Source of the DNA: JAAZPT01 sp034180455 | GTDB lineage: Bacteria > Bacillota > Clostridia > Christensenellales > Aristaeellaceae | DNA length: 64,000 nt | Direction: 5' to 3' | Assembly: GCA_034180455.1 (NCBI GenBank) | Contig: JAXFOG010000014.1 | Location: 50,479 to 114,478, forward strand | In this document: positions 1 through 8,726 of the stretch, in pieces | Position numbering within the stretch: the stretch's first letter is position 1 | Layout of the letters: every line of letters begins with the position of its first letter | Notes under the pieces: generated by a model | Told to the model about the DNA's origin: nothing | Databases searched by the model: none | Seen by the model: the letters and a program-made list of their open reading frames with translations, nothing else | Position numbers and translations under genes: made by a program

Positions 1-108
1 TTGTAGCTTTAATTCAAAATATCTTCTCAGCACAACCTCGACAAGCAATATTGCACTCATTATTGCTGCTAAAAAATACAAGATTGTTGAAATTATGTTA
101 GTTATCAT
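1..108 (-). CDS. Small membrane protein, partial (runs off the window)
   Basis: A short reading frame starts with ATG at 108 (MITNIISTILYFLAAIMSA...) and remains open to the window edge. It has a good ribosome-binding site (AGGAAG, 7-8 bases upstream) and overlaps the last codons of the preceding gene, which is typical of this tightly packed element. The visible 36 residues form one hydrophobic segment followed by a charged stretch (VVLRRYFELKLQ), so it is probably a one-pass membrane protein. No family is recognised. It is the most downstream visible member of the mobile-element gene series. Confidence 0.5.
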   Translation of the reverse strand, partial: MITNIISTILYFLAAIMSAILLVEVVLRRYFELKLQ

Positions 109-301
109 CGTTCTTCCTTTCTGGAATATCCGTAAGTAAGTCGTATATAAACTGTGCATCGTCTCCTTCAAAAGCATTGACTATGTCTATGTATTCACCA
201 TCGGCTTTTCGTCCAACTATTAATATCTTGTTATCTTCACCATGCGTAAGATCGTATCCGACCATTAAAATATCAGTTGGAAGCACATTACTGTTTTTCA
301 A
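98..301 (-). CDS. Hypothetical phage-type protein, about 67 residues
   Basis: A small soluble protein (MKNSNVLPTDILMVGYD...DIPERKNDDN) with no recognised family. I place the start at TTG 301 because the sequence GAGGTGG lies four bases before it and the stop of the upstream helicase is only one base away. An alternative ATG at 328 would overlap the helicase by 26 bases and would place the ribosome-binding site inside the gene. The predicted protein mixes beta-strand-like stretches (ILMVGYDL, KILIVGRK, EYIDIVNAF). It lies directly behind the helicase in a run of replication genes, so a role in DNA metabolism is possible but not shown. Confidence 0.55.
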   Translation of the reverse strand: MKNSNVLPTDILMVGYDLTHGEDNKILIVGRKADGEYIDIVNAFEGDDAQFIYDLLTDIPERKNDDN

Positions 302-302
302 T

Positions 303-1511
303 CTACCACCTCGCAAATTTTCTTTCATTAAATTGCTTCTTGTTTCTCAAAGCTCTTGATATTGCAAGGTCGATTCCTGCCTTGCTCTTCAAATGATAAA
401 AATATAAGTCTTTATACTCCGTATTTAATCGGTCTATTCGTCCACTCGCTTGAGCCAATGTCCTGTACGAATATGTTTGAGAATAAAAAAGAATTGCATT
501 GGTATCAGTGCAATTCCAACCTTCGGAGCCAGATGTGTAATTTACTAAATATATCCATCGCTTAGATTTGGGTATTTCTTCATGCTTGTGCCCATTCCAT
601 TCAGCAACATCACGCCCCCATTCAATCTTTCGTAAAATATCAAGCTCATAGTCAAACGTATAAAATACTATCAGTCTATCGTGCTTTAAGCCTATTCTTT
701 CAGCGTTTAGTATTCTGTCTTTATCAGAATTTACTATTTTTCGTAGAGCATAACAAAGCCCTGATGCATTTTCTATTGGCTCGTTTTTATCAAAGTCAAA
801 TCTTTCTTTTATTGTACGCTTGTAATTCATTAAACCATAGTCGCAGAAAATATCCACATTGTGTTGAATGGTTTCTCTTTTAAAATCCATCGGAACTAAA
901 ATATCATCTCGCAGTCTTTCAAGCTTTCTTTCACCCAAATACCTTTCAACCTTTGGAAAGTTTGTGAATTTACTATAGACTACATGATTTCTACAAAACT
1001 CTGTTCTGTTTTTAAAAAAACCATTAGCTACAAATAGTGGAATATAGTCGCTCCACGTATCTCCGGGAGTTGCCGATAGTAATATCCAGTCATTATGCTT
1101 TGTTATTTTTAGAAAGCTTTTTGTCCATGCGCCACTTCCAACAACTCGCTGCTCATCAAATATGAAGAAAGCATCTTTTACATCAATATATTTCTTTATG
1201 TTATTCCAGCTGTCCGTAATAACTTTGTGCTTGTACAATCCACAATTCAATAAAAATGGAGTGAGCTCTCTGTCCCACTCCATTGAATCGCGTTTTTTTG
1301 CAGTTGTTATGATATACAGATCTTTAATATGCACATCGTCCATTGGTTCATATTCACCACCTAAAATATAGCTTATGTTTCCACCCATCTTTAAGTAGTA
1401 ATAGGATATCGCAGTAATGCTTTTGCCAGAACCAACTCCACCGCATAGCACACAGCCTTTTTTCATGTTTTTTAACGCTTTCAGCTGATGCTCATATAAA
1501 GTTACAGGCAT
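303..1511 (-). CDS. SF2-type DNA helicase (phage replication)
   Basis: A 402-residue superfamily 2 helicase. Motif I is GGVGSGKS (residues 24-31). Motif II is FIFDEQRV (DEQR at 119-122, a DExx variant). Motif III is LLSATPG (from about 144). Motif VI is QASGRIDR near residue 355. The compact size and lack of extra domains fit phage SNF2/DEAD-like replication helicases. It starts one base after the stop of the upstream gene (TAA-A-ATG), so it is probably translationally coupled to it. It follows the polymerase and a possible ssDNA-binding protein, so it probably unwinds DNA for that replisome. The SF2 assignment is secure. The exact subfamily and the substrate are inferred. Confidence 0.8.
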   Translation of the reverse strand: MPVTLYEHQLKALKNMKKGCVLCGGVGSGKSITAISYYYLKMGGNISYILGGEYEPMDDVHIKDLYIITTAKKRDSMEWDRELTPFLLNCGLYKHKVITDSWNNIKKYIDVKDAFFIFDEQRVVGSGAWTKSFLKITKHNDWILLSATPGDTWSDYIPLFVANGFFKNRTEFCRNHVVYSKFTNFPKVERYLGERKLERLRDDILVPMDFKRETIQHNVDIFCDYGLMNYKRTIKERFDFDKNEPIENASGLCYALRKIVNSDKDRILNAERIGLKHDRLIVFYTFDYELDILRKIEWGRDVAEWNGHKHEEIPKSKRWIYLVNYTSGSEGWNCTDTNAILFYSQTYSYRTLAQASGRIDRLNTEYKDLYFYHLKSKAGIDLAISRALRNKKQFNERKFARW

Positions 1512-1512
1512 T

Positions 1513-2013
1513 TTATCTGTCTTTTCTGTATCTCTCAGAATATGGATCGTCGGACATATCCTGCTCTACATACATTGTACGAATATACATTGTATACTTT
1601 TTCTTTTCTGGATCGTATTCATAAGGATTCAGAATAACATTAACATTCTTTACGCGTATCTTGTCTATACATTCTACTGTAGTTTCATCCAAAAGCACGG
1701 GTTCGTTATCGCCAGTTACTAAATATACCTTTGGAGGATAACTTACTGGATTGCCGTTCCTTGTTCTATATTTTAACAACGCAGTAATGTAATACTCTGG
1801 TACAAAATCTTCTGGATCATCATCTTTCCTTGGCTTTGTACTTCTTACATTAAAACCAGCTTTTAATAGTTCTTTTGCCTGCTCTTGATTTGGAATTATA
1901 ACATTTCCTTTTCTTCTTGCATCGCCAAAGTTGTCGTTTCCAGCATCGCCTGCAAAGTTTGTTCCAAATATAAATCTTGTGTTTTCAATAGCAATTGTAG
2001 TAAAATCGTTCAT
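1513..2013 (-). CDS. Hypothetical protein, possible phage single-stranded DNA-binding protein
   Basis: A 166-residue hydrophilic protein (MNDFTTIAIENTRFIFGTNFAG...DDPYSERYRKDR) rich in predicted beta strands. A segment such as GNVIIPNQEQAKELLKAGFNV resembles phage ssDNA-binding or replication-accessory proteins, and the tail is charged. The strong Shine-Dalgarno (AAGGAG) supports ATG 2013. It lies between the polymerase fusion (30 bases upstream) and the SF2 helicase (1 base downstream), a slot commonly filled by an ssDNA-binding protein. The function is inferred from position and a vague fold resemblance. No catalytic motif is visible. Confidence 0.4.
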   Translation of the reverse strand: MNDFTTIAIENTRFIFGTNFAGDAGNDNFGDARRKGNVIIPNQEQAKELLKAGFNVRSTKPRKDDDPEDFVPEYYITALLKYRTRNGNPVSYPPKVYLVTGDNEPVLLDETTVECIDKIRVKNVNVILNPYEYDPEKKKYTMYIRTMYVEQDMSDDPYSERYRKDR

Positions 2014-2043
2014 AATTATGTTCTCCTTAAATAAATATAATTT

Positions 2044-5000
2044 TTAGTCGCTTGATAAAAACCATTCAATATCACCAAATGCATGTATGGCATCTTTGGC
2101 ATCGTCAAGCAGTTTGTGAAAATAGCTCATGTCAACTTCGCTTAAATCTTTTACATCTTCTGCAAGCTTCCATCTGTATCCTTTTGCTCCAGTAGCGTAT
2201 GAATATTTTTCTCCATTCTTACGCATTAGCAAGCCTCCTTTCTCTTTCACTGGGCAAAATTCTCCAACCTTACCTACAAATGTATAAAAATGACCCTCGT
2301 CTATTTTCTTCTTCAACTCATCATCGCTTAAATTTTCCATATATAGCTTTTTGGCTTTGTCTGGATTCTTTAAGTTGTATTCCCGTCTTTCCATTTCGGT
2401 TTCGTATTCACTAGTGTCTGGTAAAGATTCGTTCATGTCCAAATATAAAGCTGTAGTTACAGTAAAAGTTTGGAAGCAATCTCTAAGCTCAATGTTCTCT
2501 TTGCTAAAAAGTGTCTTGAATACGTATGGCACCGCAAATTGTTCGCCGGTAGCAGTCCATTCATCATCTTTTGTCTTTGCTATGTATACAGCTTTATTTA
2601 CAAGACACATTTTTTTGTAGTTGTCTTCATACTCAAAGTCGTATCCATATTTTTTACCAAAGTCCATGACTGCTTTTATTATTTTTTCATCAGCGTCCGG
2701 TATCTTAATGCTATCGGTCTTAATGTGCGCCACAATATAGCCTAAGTCTTGCACATAGTTTTTAAGGTCTATCATAAATAAGGCGCCACGCTTTGCGACA
2801 ATATTGTCAATATTTCTTTCGTCACGAAATGCGTTTTGAAATCTCGCAGAGGTCAGTCCGTATACTGAATTTATTGCTGTCTTTAAAGCGTTTGCGAGCT
2901 CCTTACTTGTCATCAATCCATCTTTTACTTTTTTAACATATGGCTTTAGCTTTCCTCCTAGCATTTTATCTACATGTTCCCAATCTTCGTGCTTTATTCG
3001 TATTCTCCCATCAACTATTTCTGCAAATTTCTTTGTAAACTCTGCTCCAAATAAGCATTCAGAAATAACGGAATTTGGGTGCATGCTGCTTACGTCTAGC
3101 AATGCCACATTCTTATACATTCCAGGCTCAGAATATACGTAGCCACCCTCGCCAGCCTCATCTCCTCTGTATGTTGAAATACCCTTTTCAAATTTATACC
3201 CTTTGAAATATGGAAGCTTGCTGTCGGTCCAAGACTTCATCATCTCTGGCTTCTTTTCGTTTAGGAATTGTTCAACGTCATTTGGAATATAATCAACCGG
3301 CTCTGCAAGATCTCTATACATAAATTTTCCTTGTGGACTTCTGTTGCTTCCAAATATAATCTTTGTTGTAAGCGTATTTGTCGTATCATTTATGCTCATT
3401 CCAGCTAAATCAGCCAATATTTGTCTTGCAGTAAAATCTCCAGAAAGATGTTTGAATACTGCTTCTGTCGCTAAAACATCATTGTCGCAATATTCTGCAA
3501 CTTCATGCCATTTATCTTCTGGCACCGCTTTATCCCATGGTAAATATAGTTCCTTATGCCTTATTCCAAGCTTTATCTCCCATTTTTTTAAGCTCATCTT
3601 GTTACCAGCTGATGCAAAATCATAAATATCCGTATAGCTTATGTTGTATGCTTCTCCAAAAAAGCAGTCTTTTGCTCCAGATACAATTCTTTGCGAAAGA
3701 TTAAATAAGTCTTCATTGCTATACCCTAAAAATCTCGCATATAGAATATGATTGTCGTATCGTCTGCAATTAAATCCTACTAATTTGTAGTCGAATAGCT
3801 CTTCTATTTCTCTTGAAGTTGGATTTATCATTCGCACTACATTGTCTTTTCCCTCCAACTTCCAATTCACGAGAAATAAGTTTGGAAACACTTCAACATC
3901 AAAGAACACTATTCCTTTTTCAGCATCTTTATTTTTTTCTTCAATATCTTTTGATTTAAAAGGCATTCTCCCAACAAGCTTTATACACAAATCTGCTTGA
4001 TTACTGCTGCTAGCTGCAAAAGCTAATACAGAATTATACATATCGCTTACATCGTAGCTTATACCGCTTTCGTATGCATCAGTTAACTTCTTAAATATAA
4101 AGTCAATGCTAGGTTTCGTGTATTGATGATATTCTTTGTTAAGATTTTTCTTAATAAATTTTCGTATGCTCTTTTCATTTAAAGCGGCATTAAAATTTAT
4201 CATATTTTTCTTTTCCTCCTTTAGAGGCAGTCCCTGATTTATTGTCGTTATCGGAATATCATTGCATAAAGTCAATCTTCTTCGTAAGCTTGCATTTCCA
4301 GTAAATACTTTTATCTCTATGTCTTCATCATATATTCTGCTAAGCTTTTCCACATCACCGTCATAAATATAATGCAAGTGTAATCCTTTTCCACTATTGC
4401 TTGTTTCAGCGTATGTACTCGGGAATTTCTCAGCCTCTCGCAAATTTGCTTCAAGGTCTTTTTCACCATTTGAATTTTTTATGTCGAAGTCTATTACAAT
4501 ATGATTTTTTGGAACTTTCACATAATGTGTTCTGCTTGTGTCAATATCCGATAGCTTCGTTCTTACATTTGCCCACTTGGCTACTGGTGTATCATTTTCA
4601 TTTGCATATTGAGCTCTACATTCTGCAAGCTGCTTATCAAATATAGATTCTTGTTCTTTTAGTTTTATAGAAATGTTTTTCTTATCAATTTCTTTTTCAA
4701 GATTGTCGAATTTATCGCTTATGAACCCACAGTAATAATTTCTTATTCTGCTTCCGTCAACAACTGCTCTTTCTTTAAATTCTTTAAAATAATTTTTTAA
4801 TTCCTCCTTAAATGCTCTTTGTGGGTATGGATATACTACTTTTGCATCATCGCAGTATTCTTTATACATTGCCCATGCGTTTTTAAGTGTAGTGTTTCCA
4901 TCTTGATTAAATATAGCCCAGCTATCCAGCACAAAGTTATAAAAATCATTACTTGCGCCAAGCATTGCAGTCGGAATATAGTCATCATAGAGTCCTTTGT

Positions 5001-5991
5001 TTTCTTTGTAAAAATATAGACATTTGTATGCAATTGCTCCAAGTTCAAAATCTATTTGATTCATCAGTCGCCTATATTCGCTAAGCTTTAATTTTTCCCC
5101 AGTCGGAGAAACGTCTATTAACCTACGAATAAGACCACTTTTAGCATCAGTTATCTTTACAGGTTTGTTCGTTCCGATAAATAAAAAGCACTTAAACCGA
5201 TTTGCATAAGTGCTTTTAAACTTTTCATTCACTGTCATCATCTCATGGCTTACCAGAGAATTTAATCGAGTATTATCCTCTATCCTGCTTAGATCTCCGT
5301 CATGCTGAATTGCAACAAGTGGATTATCTCTAAACGCTTCAAGCGCAAAAGCTGCGTTGGACGATCCAAGAGCTTTTGCATCAAAGGTAGCCGTATATCC
5401 ATCAAATAACTTTTGAATTATATTCAGCACAGTTGATTTACCAGTTCCAGCTGCTCCATAAAACACCATGAATTTTTGTATTGTTTTGCTATCCCCAGAA
5501 ACAACTGCTCCGATTGCCCACTCTATTTTTTTGCGTTCTTCATCAGAATATAACACATTCATTATAGAATTCCACGCATCCGTATCACCATCACAAAGAG
5601 GATATGGTAGCTTTCGGCTTGCATAATCTGATATTTTAGTCTTTTCATTTGAGAATATAAGCCTATCGTCAAGGCTGTGGTACGAATCGCGCATTTGTCT
5701 TTGGCAGTATTTGTGCCAAATATCAATCATTCCGCTTTCGGAGTCCCACAGATGCAAAACCTTATGCGGCTCTTGCATATTTTCAGCATGTTCGTCCAGA
5801 GCCTTATCTATGGCTTCTATAGCGTCTTGCTCGCTCGTGCTCCACAAGCCACTCTCTTCTATCCATACTGCATAAAAATCCCCACCTCTTATCATGAGAT
5901 GCTTACTAGGATTTTTTATAATAAACTTTGGATAGACTTCAACAACGCCTTTTTTGTTTCGGCGAGTAGAAACCATTAGAAAGTCAAGCAT
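2044..5991 (-). CDS. Fused SF3 helicase - AEP primase-like - family B DNA polymerase
   Basis: A 1315-residue protein carrying the main replication activities in one chain. Residues about 130-430 are a D5-like SF3 helicase: Walker A GAAGTGKST at 179-187, an acidic HDGD at 230-233, sensor FIGTNKP with N275, and RR at 289-290. Residues about 480-600 carry an archaeo-eukaryotic primase signature: IDFD (D501, D503), SGKGLHLH at 533-540, and IEIK with E569. From about 695 there is a 3'-5' exonuclease (DVE at 698-700, N741/D746, Y834...D838). The polymerase follows: motif A LDVSSMHP (D966), motif B KTAINSVYG (1037-1045), motif C HIKTDS (D1093). The first Asp of the usual DTDS is Lys 1091. The helicase precedes the primase core, the reverse of the common primase-helicase order. 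The start ATG has GGAG nine bases upstream. Confidence 0.85.
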   Translation of the reverse strand: MLDFLMVSTRRNKKGVVEVYPKFIIKNPSKHLMIRGGDFYAVWIEESGLWSTSEQDAIEAIDKALDEHAENMQEPHKVLHLWDSESGMIDIWHKYCQRQMRDSYHSLDDRLIFSNEKTKISDYASRKLPYPLCDGDTDAWNSIMNVLYSDEERKKIEWAIGAVVSGDSKTIQKFMVFYGAAGTGKSTVLNIIQKLFDGYTATFDAKALGSSNAAFALEAFRDNPLVAIQHDGDLSRIEDNTRLNSLVSHEMMTVNEKFKSTYANRFKCFLFIGTNKPVKITDAKSGLIRRLIDVSPTGEKLKLSEYRRLMNQIDFELGAIAYKCLYFYKENKGLYDDYIPTAMLGASNDFYNFVLDSWAIFNQDGNTTLKNAWAMYKEYCDDAKVVYPYPQRAFKEELKNYFKEFKERAVVDGSRIRNYYCGFISDKFDNLEKEIDKKNISIKLKEQESIFDKQLAECRAQYANENDTPVAKWANVRTKLSDIDTSRTHYVKVPKNHIVIDFDIKNSNGEKDLEANLREAEKFPSTYAETSNSGKGLHLHYIYDGDVEKLSRIYDEDIEIKVFTGNASLRRRLTLCNDIPITTINQGLPLKEEKKNMINFNAALNEKSIRKFIKKNLNKEYHQYTKPSIDFIFKKLTDAYESGISYDVSDMYNSVLAFAASSSNQADLCIKLVGRMPFKSKDIEEKNKDAEKGIVFFDVEVFPNLFLVNWKLEGKDNVVRMINPTSREIEELFDYKLVGFNCRRYDNHILYARFLGYSNEDLFNLSQRIVSGAKDCFFGEAYNISYTDIYDFASAGNKMSLKKWEIKLGIRHKELYLPWDKAVPEDKWHEVAEYCDNDVLATEAVFKHLSGDFTARQILADLAGMSINDTTNTLTTKIIFGSNRSPQGKFMYRDLAEPVDYIPNDVEQFLNEKKPEMMKSWTDSKLPYFKGYKFEKGISTYRGDEAGEGGYVYSEPGMYKNVALLDVSSMHPNSVISECLFGAEFTKKFAEIVDGRIRIKHEDWEHVDKMLGGKLKPYVKKVKDGLMTSKELANALKTAINSVYGLTSARFQNAFRDERNIDNIVAKRGALFMIDLKNYVQDLGYIVAHIKTDSIKIPDADEKIIKAVMDFGKKYGYDFEYEDNYKKMCLVNKAVYIAKTKDDEWTATGEQFAVPYVFKTLFSKENIELRDCFQTFTVTTALYLDMNESLPDTSEYETEMERREYNLKNPDKAKKLYMENLSDDELKKKIDEGHFYTFVGKVGEFCPVKEKGGLLMRKNGEKYSYATGAKGYRWKLAEDVKDLSEVDMSYFHKLLDDAKDAIHAFGDIEWFLSSD

Positions 5992-5992
5992 C

Positions 5993-6142
5993 TTATTTCT
6001 CCATTTTTCTGTTTATTTTATCTATTTTGTCAATTAGAATTTTATATTCTGCCCACATAATCATTATTAAAAATGCAATCATGGCTGTGCTTTTATTTAT
6101 GGCATTTACTATTTTTTTATTATCCTCTATTGTTAAAAGCAT
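5993..6142 (-). CDS. Small single-pass membrane protein
   Basis: A 49-residue protein (MLLTIEDNKKIVNAINKSTA...INRKMEK). One hydrophobic helix (TAMIAFLIMIMWAEY) is followed by a basic, probably cytoplasmic, tail. An optimal Shine-Dalgarno (AGGAGG, six bases upstream) marks this ATG. Longer in-frame starts further upstream lack one. It ends one base before the polymerase fusion start, and its terminal codons contain the polymerase ribosome-binding site, so the two are probably co-translated. Small membrane proteins of this kind recur throughout the element. The function is unknown. Confidence 0.6.
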   Translation of the reverse strand: MLLTIEDNKKIVNAINKSTAMIAFLIMIMWAEYKILIDKIDKINRKMEK

Positions 6143-6152
6143 AATATTCCTC

Positions 6153-6725
6153 CTAATACGAATTCTCATTTTCCAATTCCTCATTCATTTGGTACCATAA
6201 TTCCATATTTCTCATATCTACATTTGGGTTGGTCGTTCTAAATATACCACCTTTTCCATTTCTAAATATATTACCATCGAGAAAATTATTTACTATCGCG
6301 TCTACATATAACTCTTTGAAATTTCTATCATCAAAATCGATTATTTCTAGATTTTCTAGCATTCTATAAAACCATTTTCCAGTTCTATTTCCATAATCAT
6401 CATCTGACATTATTTGTTCTTCTATTTTTACGGCAAGCGCTACCATCATTTCAAGTACACTGCATGGAGCAGATAAAAAAGCTTCTTTTTCTTCATTGCT
6501 TGCATTAATGTATGATTTCATTTCATAACAATGCCTTGTTCTTAATTCTATACCATTTGCAGCTCTATTCTTATCCATAAAAATAGAGTACCTGTATTCG
6601 GTATCATACAGGTACTCAAAAAGTTTTTTATATGTTTTTCGAAGATTATACTTGGAATTATATGTAATATCGTATAACCATTCCAAATATTCTTTTCTGA
6701 TTTTATCGTCCTTTATATTCCTCAT
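6153..6725 (-). CDS. Conserved phage-type hypothetical protein
   Basis: A soluble 190-residue protein. The C-terminal half contains a run around GGIFRTTNPNVDMRN followed by ELWYQMNEEL. From memory, this resembles a protein found in many Firmicutes phages that ends with a 'GGLFP...R..EIWYQM' block. The start is ATG 6725, which has AAGGGG five bases upstream. A longer ATG at 6740 overlaps the upstream gene further. The gene overlaps the end of its upstream neighbour by 23 bases. No catalytic residues can be named and the function is unknown. Confidence 0.55.
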   Translation of the reverse strand: MRNIKDDKIRKEYLEWLYDITYNSKYNLRKTYKKLFEYLYDTEYRYSIFMDKNRAANGIELRTRHCYEMKSYINASNEEKEAFLSAPCSVLEMMVALAVKIEEQIMSDDDYGNRTGKWFYRMLENLEIIDFDDRNFKELYVDAIVNNFLDGNIFRNGKGGIFRTTNPNVDMRNMELWYQMNEELENENSY

Positions 6726-7230
6726 AATCCCCTTCCACATATTCTATCTCATAATAACTTTTTATTTTTTCGTTAACTACGTAAAGTAAATTTGGTGATC
6801 TTTTCTCTGCTTCTTTTAATATCTTTCTTCCTCCAAAGCAATCATTGATCTCCTCTTCACTCATCATATTTCCATTACCATCTAGTACTGTTCCATCATC
6901 TAAAATAACTATTGAATCTTCTTCATAGTCTATTTTTTCCCCAAATTCTTCTGGATCAATTATTTTTATCAAAGTATCTTCTTCATCATCGCTTAAAATA
7001 TCATCTGATTCGTCTTCTAGTTCGTTCCATTCAACGGACCCATAACCATTTTCAGAAATAACATCTCTGTATTGCTCAGATTTAACGCGATCTTCTTCCA
7101 TTTTTTCAAAGTGTTCCTTTACAGAATCTATCTCTTGATTTGCTATTTCGGTATAATGTTTTTCAAGAAAATATTTGCAAACAAAAAAACCACTTGCAAA
7201 TCCAAATAAATATGCGAAAATTTTATCCAT
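6703..7230 (-). CDS. Membrane-anchored acidic protein
   Basis: A 175-residue protein with one N-terminal hydrophobic segment (MDKIFAYLFGFASGFFVCKYFL). A coiled-coil-prone stretch and a very acidic middle (about residues 65-105, for example DESDDILSDDEEDT) follow. The tail is rich in tyrosine and acidic residues (SYYEIEYVEGDYEEY). The start ATG 7230 has GGGAG seven bases upstream. A start 15 bases earlier would include the ribosome-binding site. It overlaps the next gene by 23 bases. The topology suggests an anchor with a cytoplasmic acidic domain. No family is recognised. Confidence 0.55.
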   Translation of the reverse strand: MDKIFAYLFGFASGFFVCKYFLEKHYTEIANQEIDSVKEHFEKMEEDRVKSEQYRDVISENGYGSVEWNELEDESDDILSDDEEDTLIKIIDPEEFGEKIDYEEDSIVILDDGTVLDGNGNMMSEEEINDCFGGRKILKEAEKRSPNLLYVVNEKIKSYYEIEYVEGDYEEYKGR

Positions 7231-7232
7231 TT

Positions 7233-7499
7233 TTATTTCTCCCACTTGAACTCATGAACGTCTTTTTTAGACTCTTCATTTACACTTTTTTTACCGTCTA
7301 TAAGTCCAAAATCATACATTGAATTTTCTCTGCGCTGTTGCTCTTTTTTTGAAAAAAGGGAAAGCTGCTCGTTCAGCCTTCCGTTAATATTCATAAGATT
7401 TTTGTTTTGCTTATCTTTTACTTTAATAATTTTAATTTGAAATATAACGCACATGAATAGAATAGTAATGGTCGCAGTAATACAAATAGCTTCAATCAT
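7233..7499 (-). CDS. Small membrane protein with coiled-coil tail
   Basis: An 88-residue protein with one N-terminal transmembrane helix (MIEAICITATITILFMCVIF). A basic region and a coiled-coil-prone heptad-like segment (around NKNLMNINGRLNEQLSLF) follow. The layout superficially resembles phage spanin or Rz-like and holin-accessory proteins, but no diagnostic motif is present. AAGGAG lies six to seven bases before the ATG. It ends two bases before the start of the next gene, so it belongs to the same transcription unit. Confidence 0.55.
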   Translation of the reverse strand: MIEAICITATITILFMCVIFQIKIIKVKDKQNKNLMNINGRLNEQLSLFSKKEQQRRENSMYDFGLIDGKKSVNEESKKDVHEFKWEK

Positions 7500-7518
7500 A
7501 AATAAATCTCCTTAATAA

Positions 7519-8415
7519 TTATTCTTCTATAAGACCTTTATTTACTCCACGCTCCAATATTGGTCCGTCTACATTAAACTCCAATAAATGTACCTTCATA
7601 TCGCCATCATAAATTTCTCTAATTCCAAAGTCGATATAATTGTCGCCTATCGTGTTGTCTTTTGCGTCATCGTATATCCAGCCAACGCTTTGACCATATG
7701 TAGTTGGTTCATAGCCCAATTCTGTAAGCACATCATTTAAAAACACATACCCTACTGCTTTCAAACGCTCATTAAAGAATTTTTCGATTGCTCTTAATGT
7801 CATATCGTTAAAATCCATATTATTCTCAGCAGCTTTTGTATAATCAGGTGAGAATATCCTTACATATTCGCTTGGACTTGCAGAAAATTCTTTTACGGTT
7901 TTTGTTTCTTTTTTCTCTTTTCCATTTTCGTCTGTAACAAGTTCTTTTACTTTTTTATCTTTAAGACCAAGTCTTAAGTTATCATCTTCTTCTTTTCCAT
8001 ATTTGTTTATTACAGCTGTTCTATATGCCCCATAAGCAGTACTTATGCTTGCATATGCTGCTCCAAGAGCTATATTTCTCTTTGTCATTATGCTATGTCC
8101 GCCTATTATAGATCCAGCAGATAGGCTTATTAAAGCTACACTTGGTGCATAAATCTTTGCAATTTCAATACTAGTGTTTACTAATGCATTTCTTTTAGCT
8201 TTTGCTTTTGTTTCTTCATCTTTTATTTTTTCTTCACGTTCTATCTTGTTACTTATCATTTCATGCTTTGTTAAAATATCTTTTAACTTCGTTGTAGCCA
8301 TACATGCTAAAACTGTTCCGCCTATCATGCCTACGATTCCGCCATAGGTCATAATATGTGGAGCATTTTTTAGCATTCCAACTTTTATATTTCTAATTAA
8401 TTTACTAGTGTTCAT
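7519..8415 (-). CDS. DUF6353-like membrane protein, paralog 1
   Basis: A 298-residue protein. The N-terminal third has at least two hydrophobic segments (HIMTYGGIVGMIGGTVLACMA, and IYAPSVALISLSAGSIIGG around residue 95). A Lys/Glu-rich linker and a C-terminal domain follow, with VFLNDVLTELGY, then VGWIYDD and YIDFGI. These features match my recollection of DUF6353, a family of unknown function in Firmicutes and their phages. Two shorter paralogs lie upstream (9639-10400 and 11119-11871), sharing the N-terminal membrane region and the 'LG....G...GW' block. The Shine-Dalgarno AAAGGAG is clear. Biochemical role unknown. The repeated copies suggest a structural or membrane-remodelling role. Confidence 0.65.
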   Translation of the reverse strand: MNTSKLIRNIKVGMLKNAPHIMTYGGIVGMIGGTVLACMATTKLKDILTKHEMISNKIEREEKIKDEETKAKAKRNALVNTSIEIAKIYAPSVALISLSAGSIIGGHSIMTKRNIALGAAYASISTAYGAYRTAVINKYGKEEDDNLRLGLKDKKVKELVTDENGKEKKETKTVKEFSASPSEYVRIFSPDYTKAAENNMDFNDMTLRAIEKFFNERLKAVGYVFLNDVLTELGYEPTTYGQSVGWIYDDAKDNTIGDNYIDFGIREIYDGDMKVHLLEFNVDGPILERGVNKGLIEE

Positions 8416-8435
8416 TTTTTACTCCTTTTATCTTA

Positions 8436-8714
8436 TTAAAAATCCCTCGGATTTGGCAAAATTATAACTGTATTGTCTTCAAAGAATGTTGAGACCTTTC
8501 CTTTTGAAATATCTTCCGTCGTCCATCCGCACTTATATTCATACTGCTCAATTGGCAATTCTTCTTCGTATATGGCATGTAATGCTTCTTTCACATCAAA
8601 AATTCCAACTATTCCAAATATGTTTGCGATCTCTTTCATTCGTGTAATCAGCAAATATGCATCGTTATTATTCTCACAAACGATGACATAATAATTTCGT
8701 TCGTTGTTTTTCAT
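8436..8714 (-). CDS. Small paralog of the neighbouring GW...LPNPR protein
   Basis: A 92-residue protein that aligns with only the C-terminal part of the next upstream gene (8727-9284). Both share an I/V-rich first strand, then RMKEI/RMREI, 'IFDVKEAL' versus 'VADLNDL', then CGW/YGW, and end with ILPNPR or DLPNPR. It therefore looks like a free-standing copy of that domain, created by duplication and loss of the N-terminus. It is transcribed in the same direction, 12 bases after its larger relative. Function unknown. Confidence 0.6.
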   Translation of the reverse strand: MKNNERNYYVIVCENNNDAYLLITRMKEIANIFGIVGIFDVKEALHAIYEEELPIEQYEYKCGWTTEDISKGKVSTFFEDNTVIILPNPRDF

Positions 8715-8726
8715 ACGCTACTTCTC

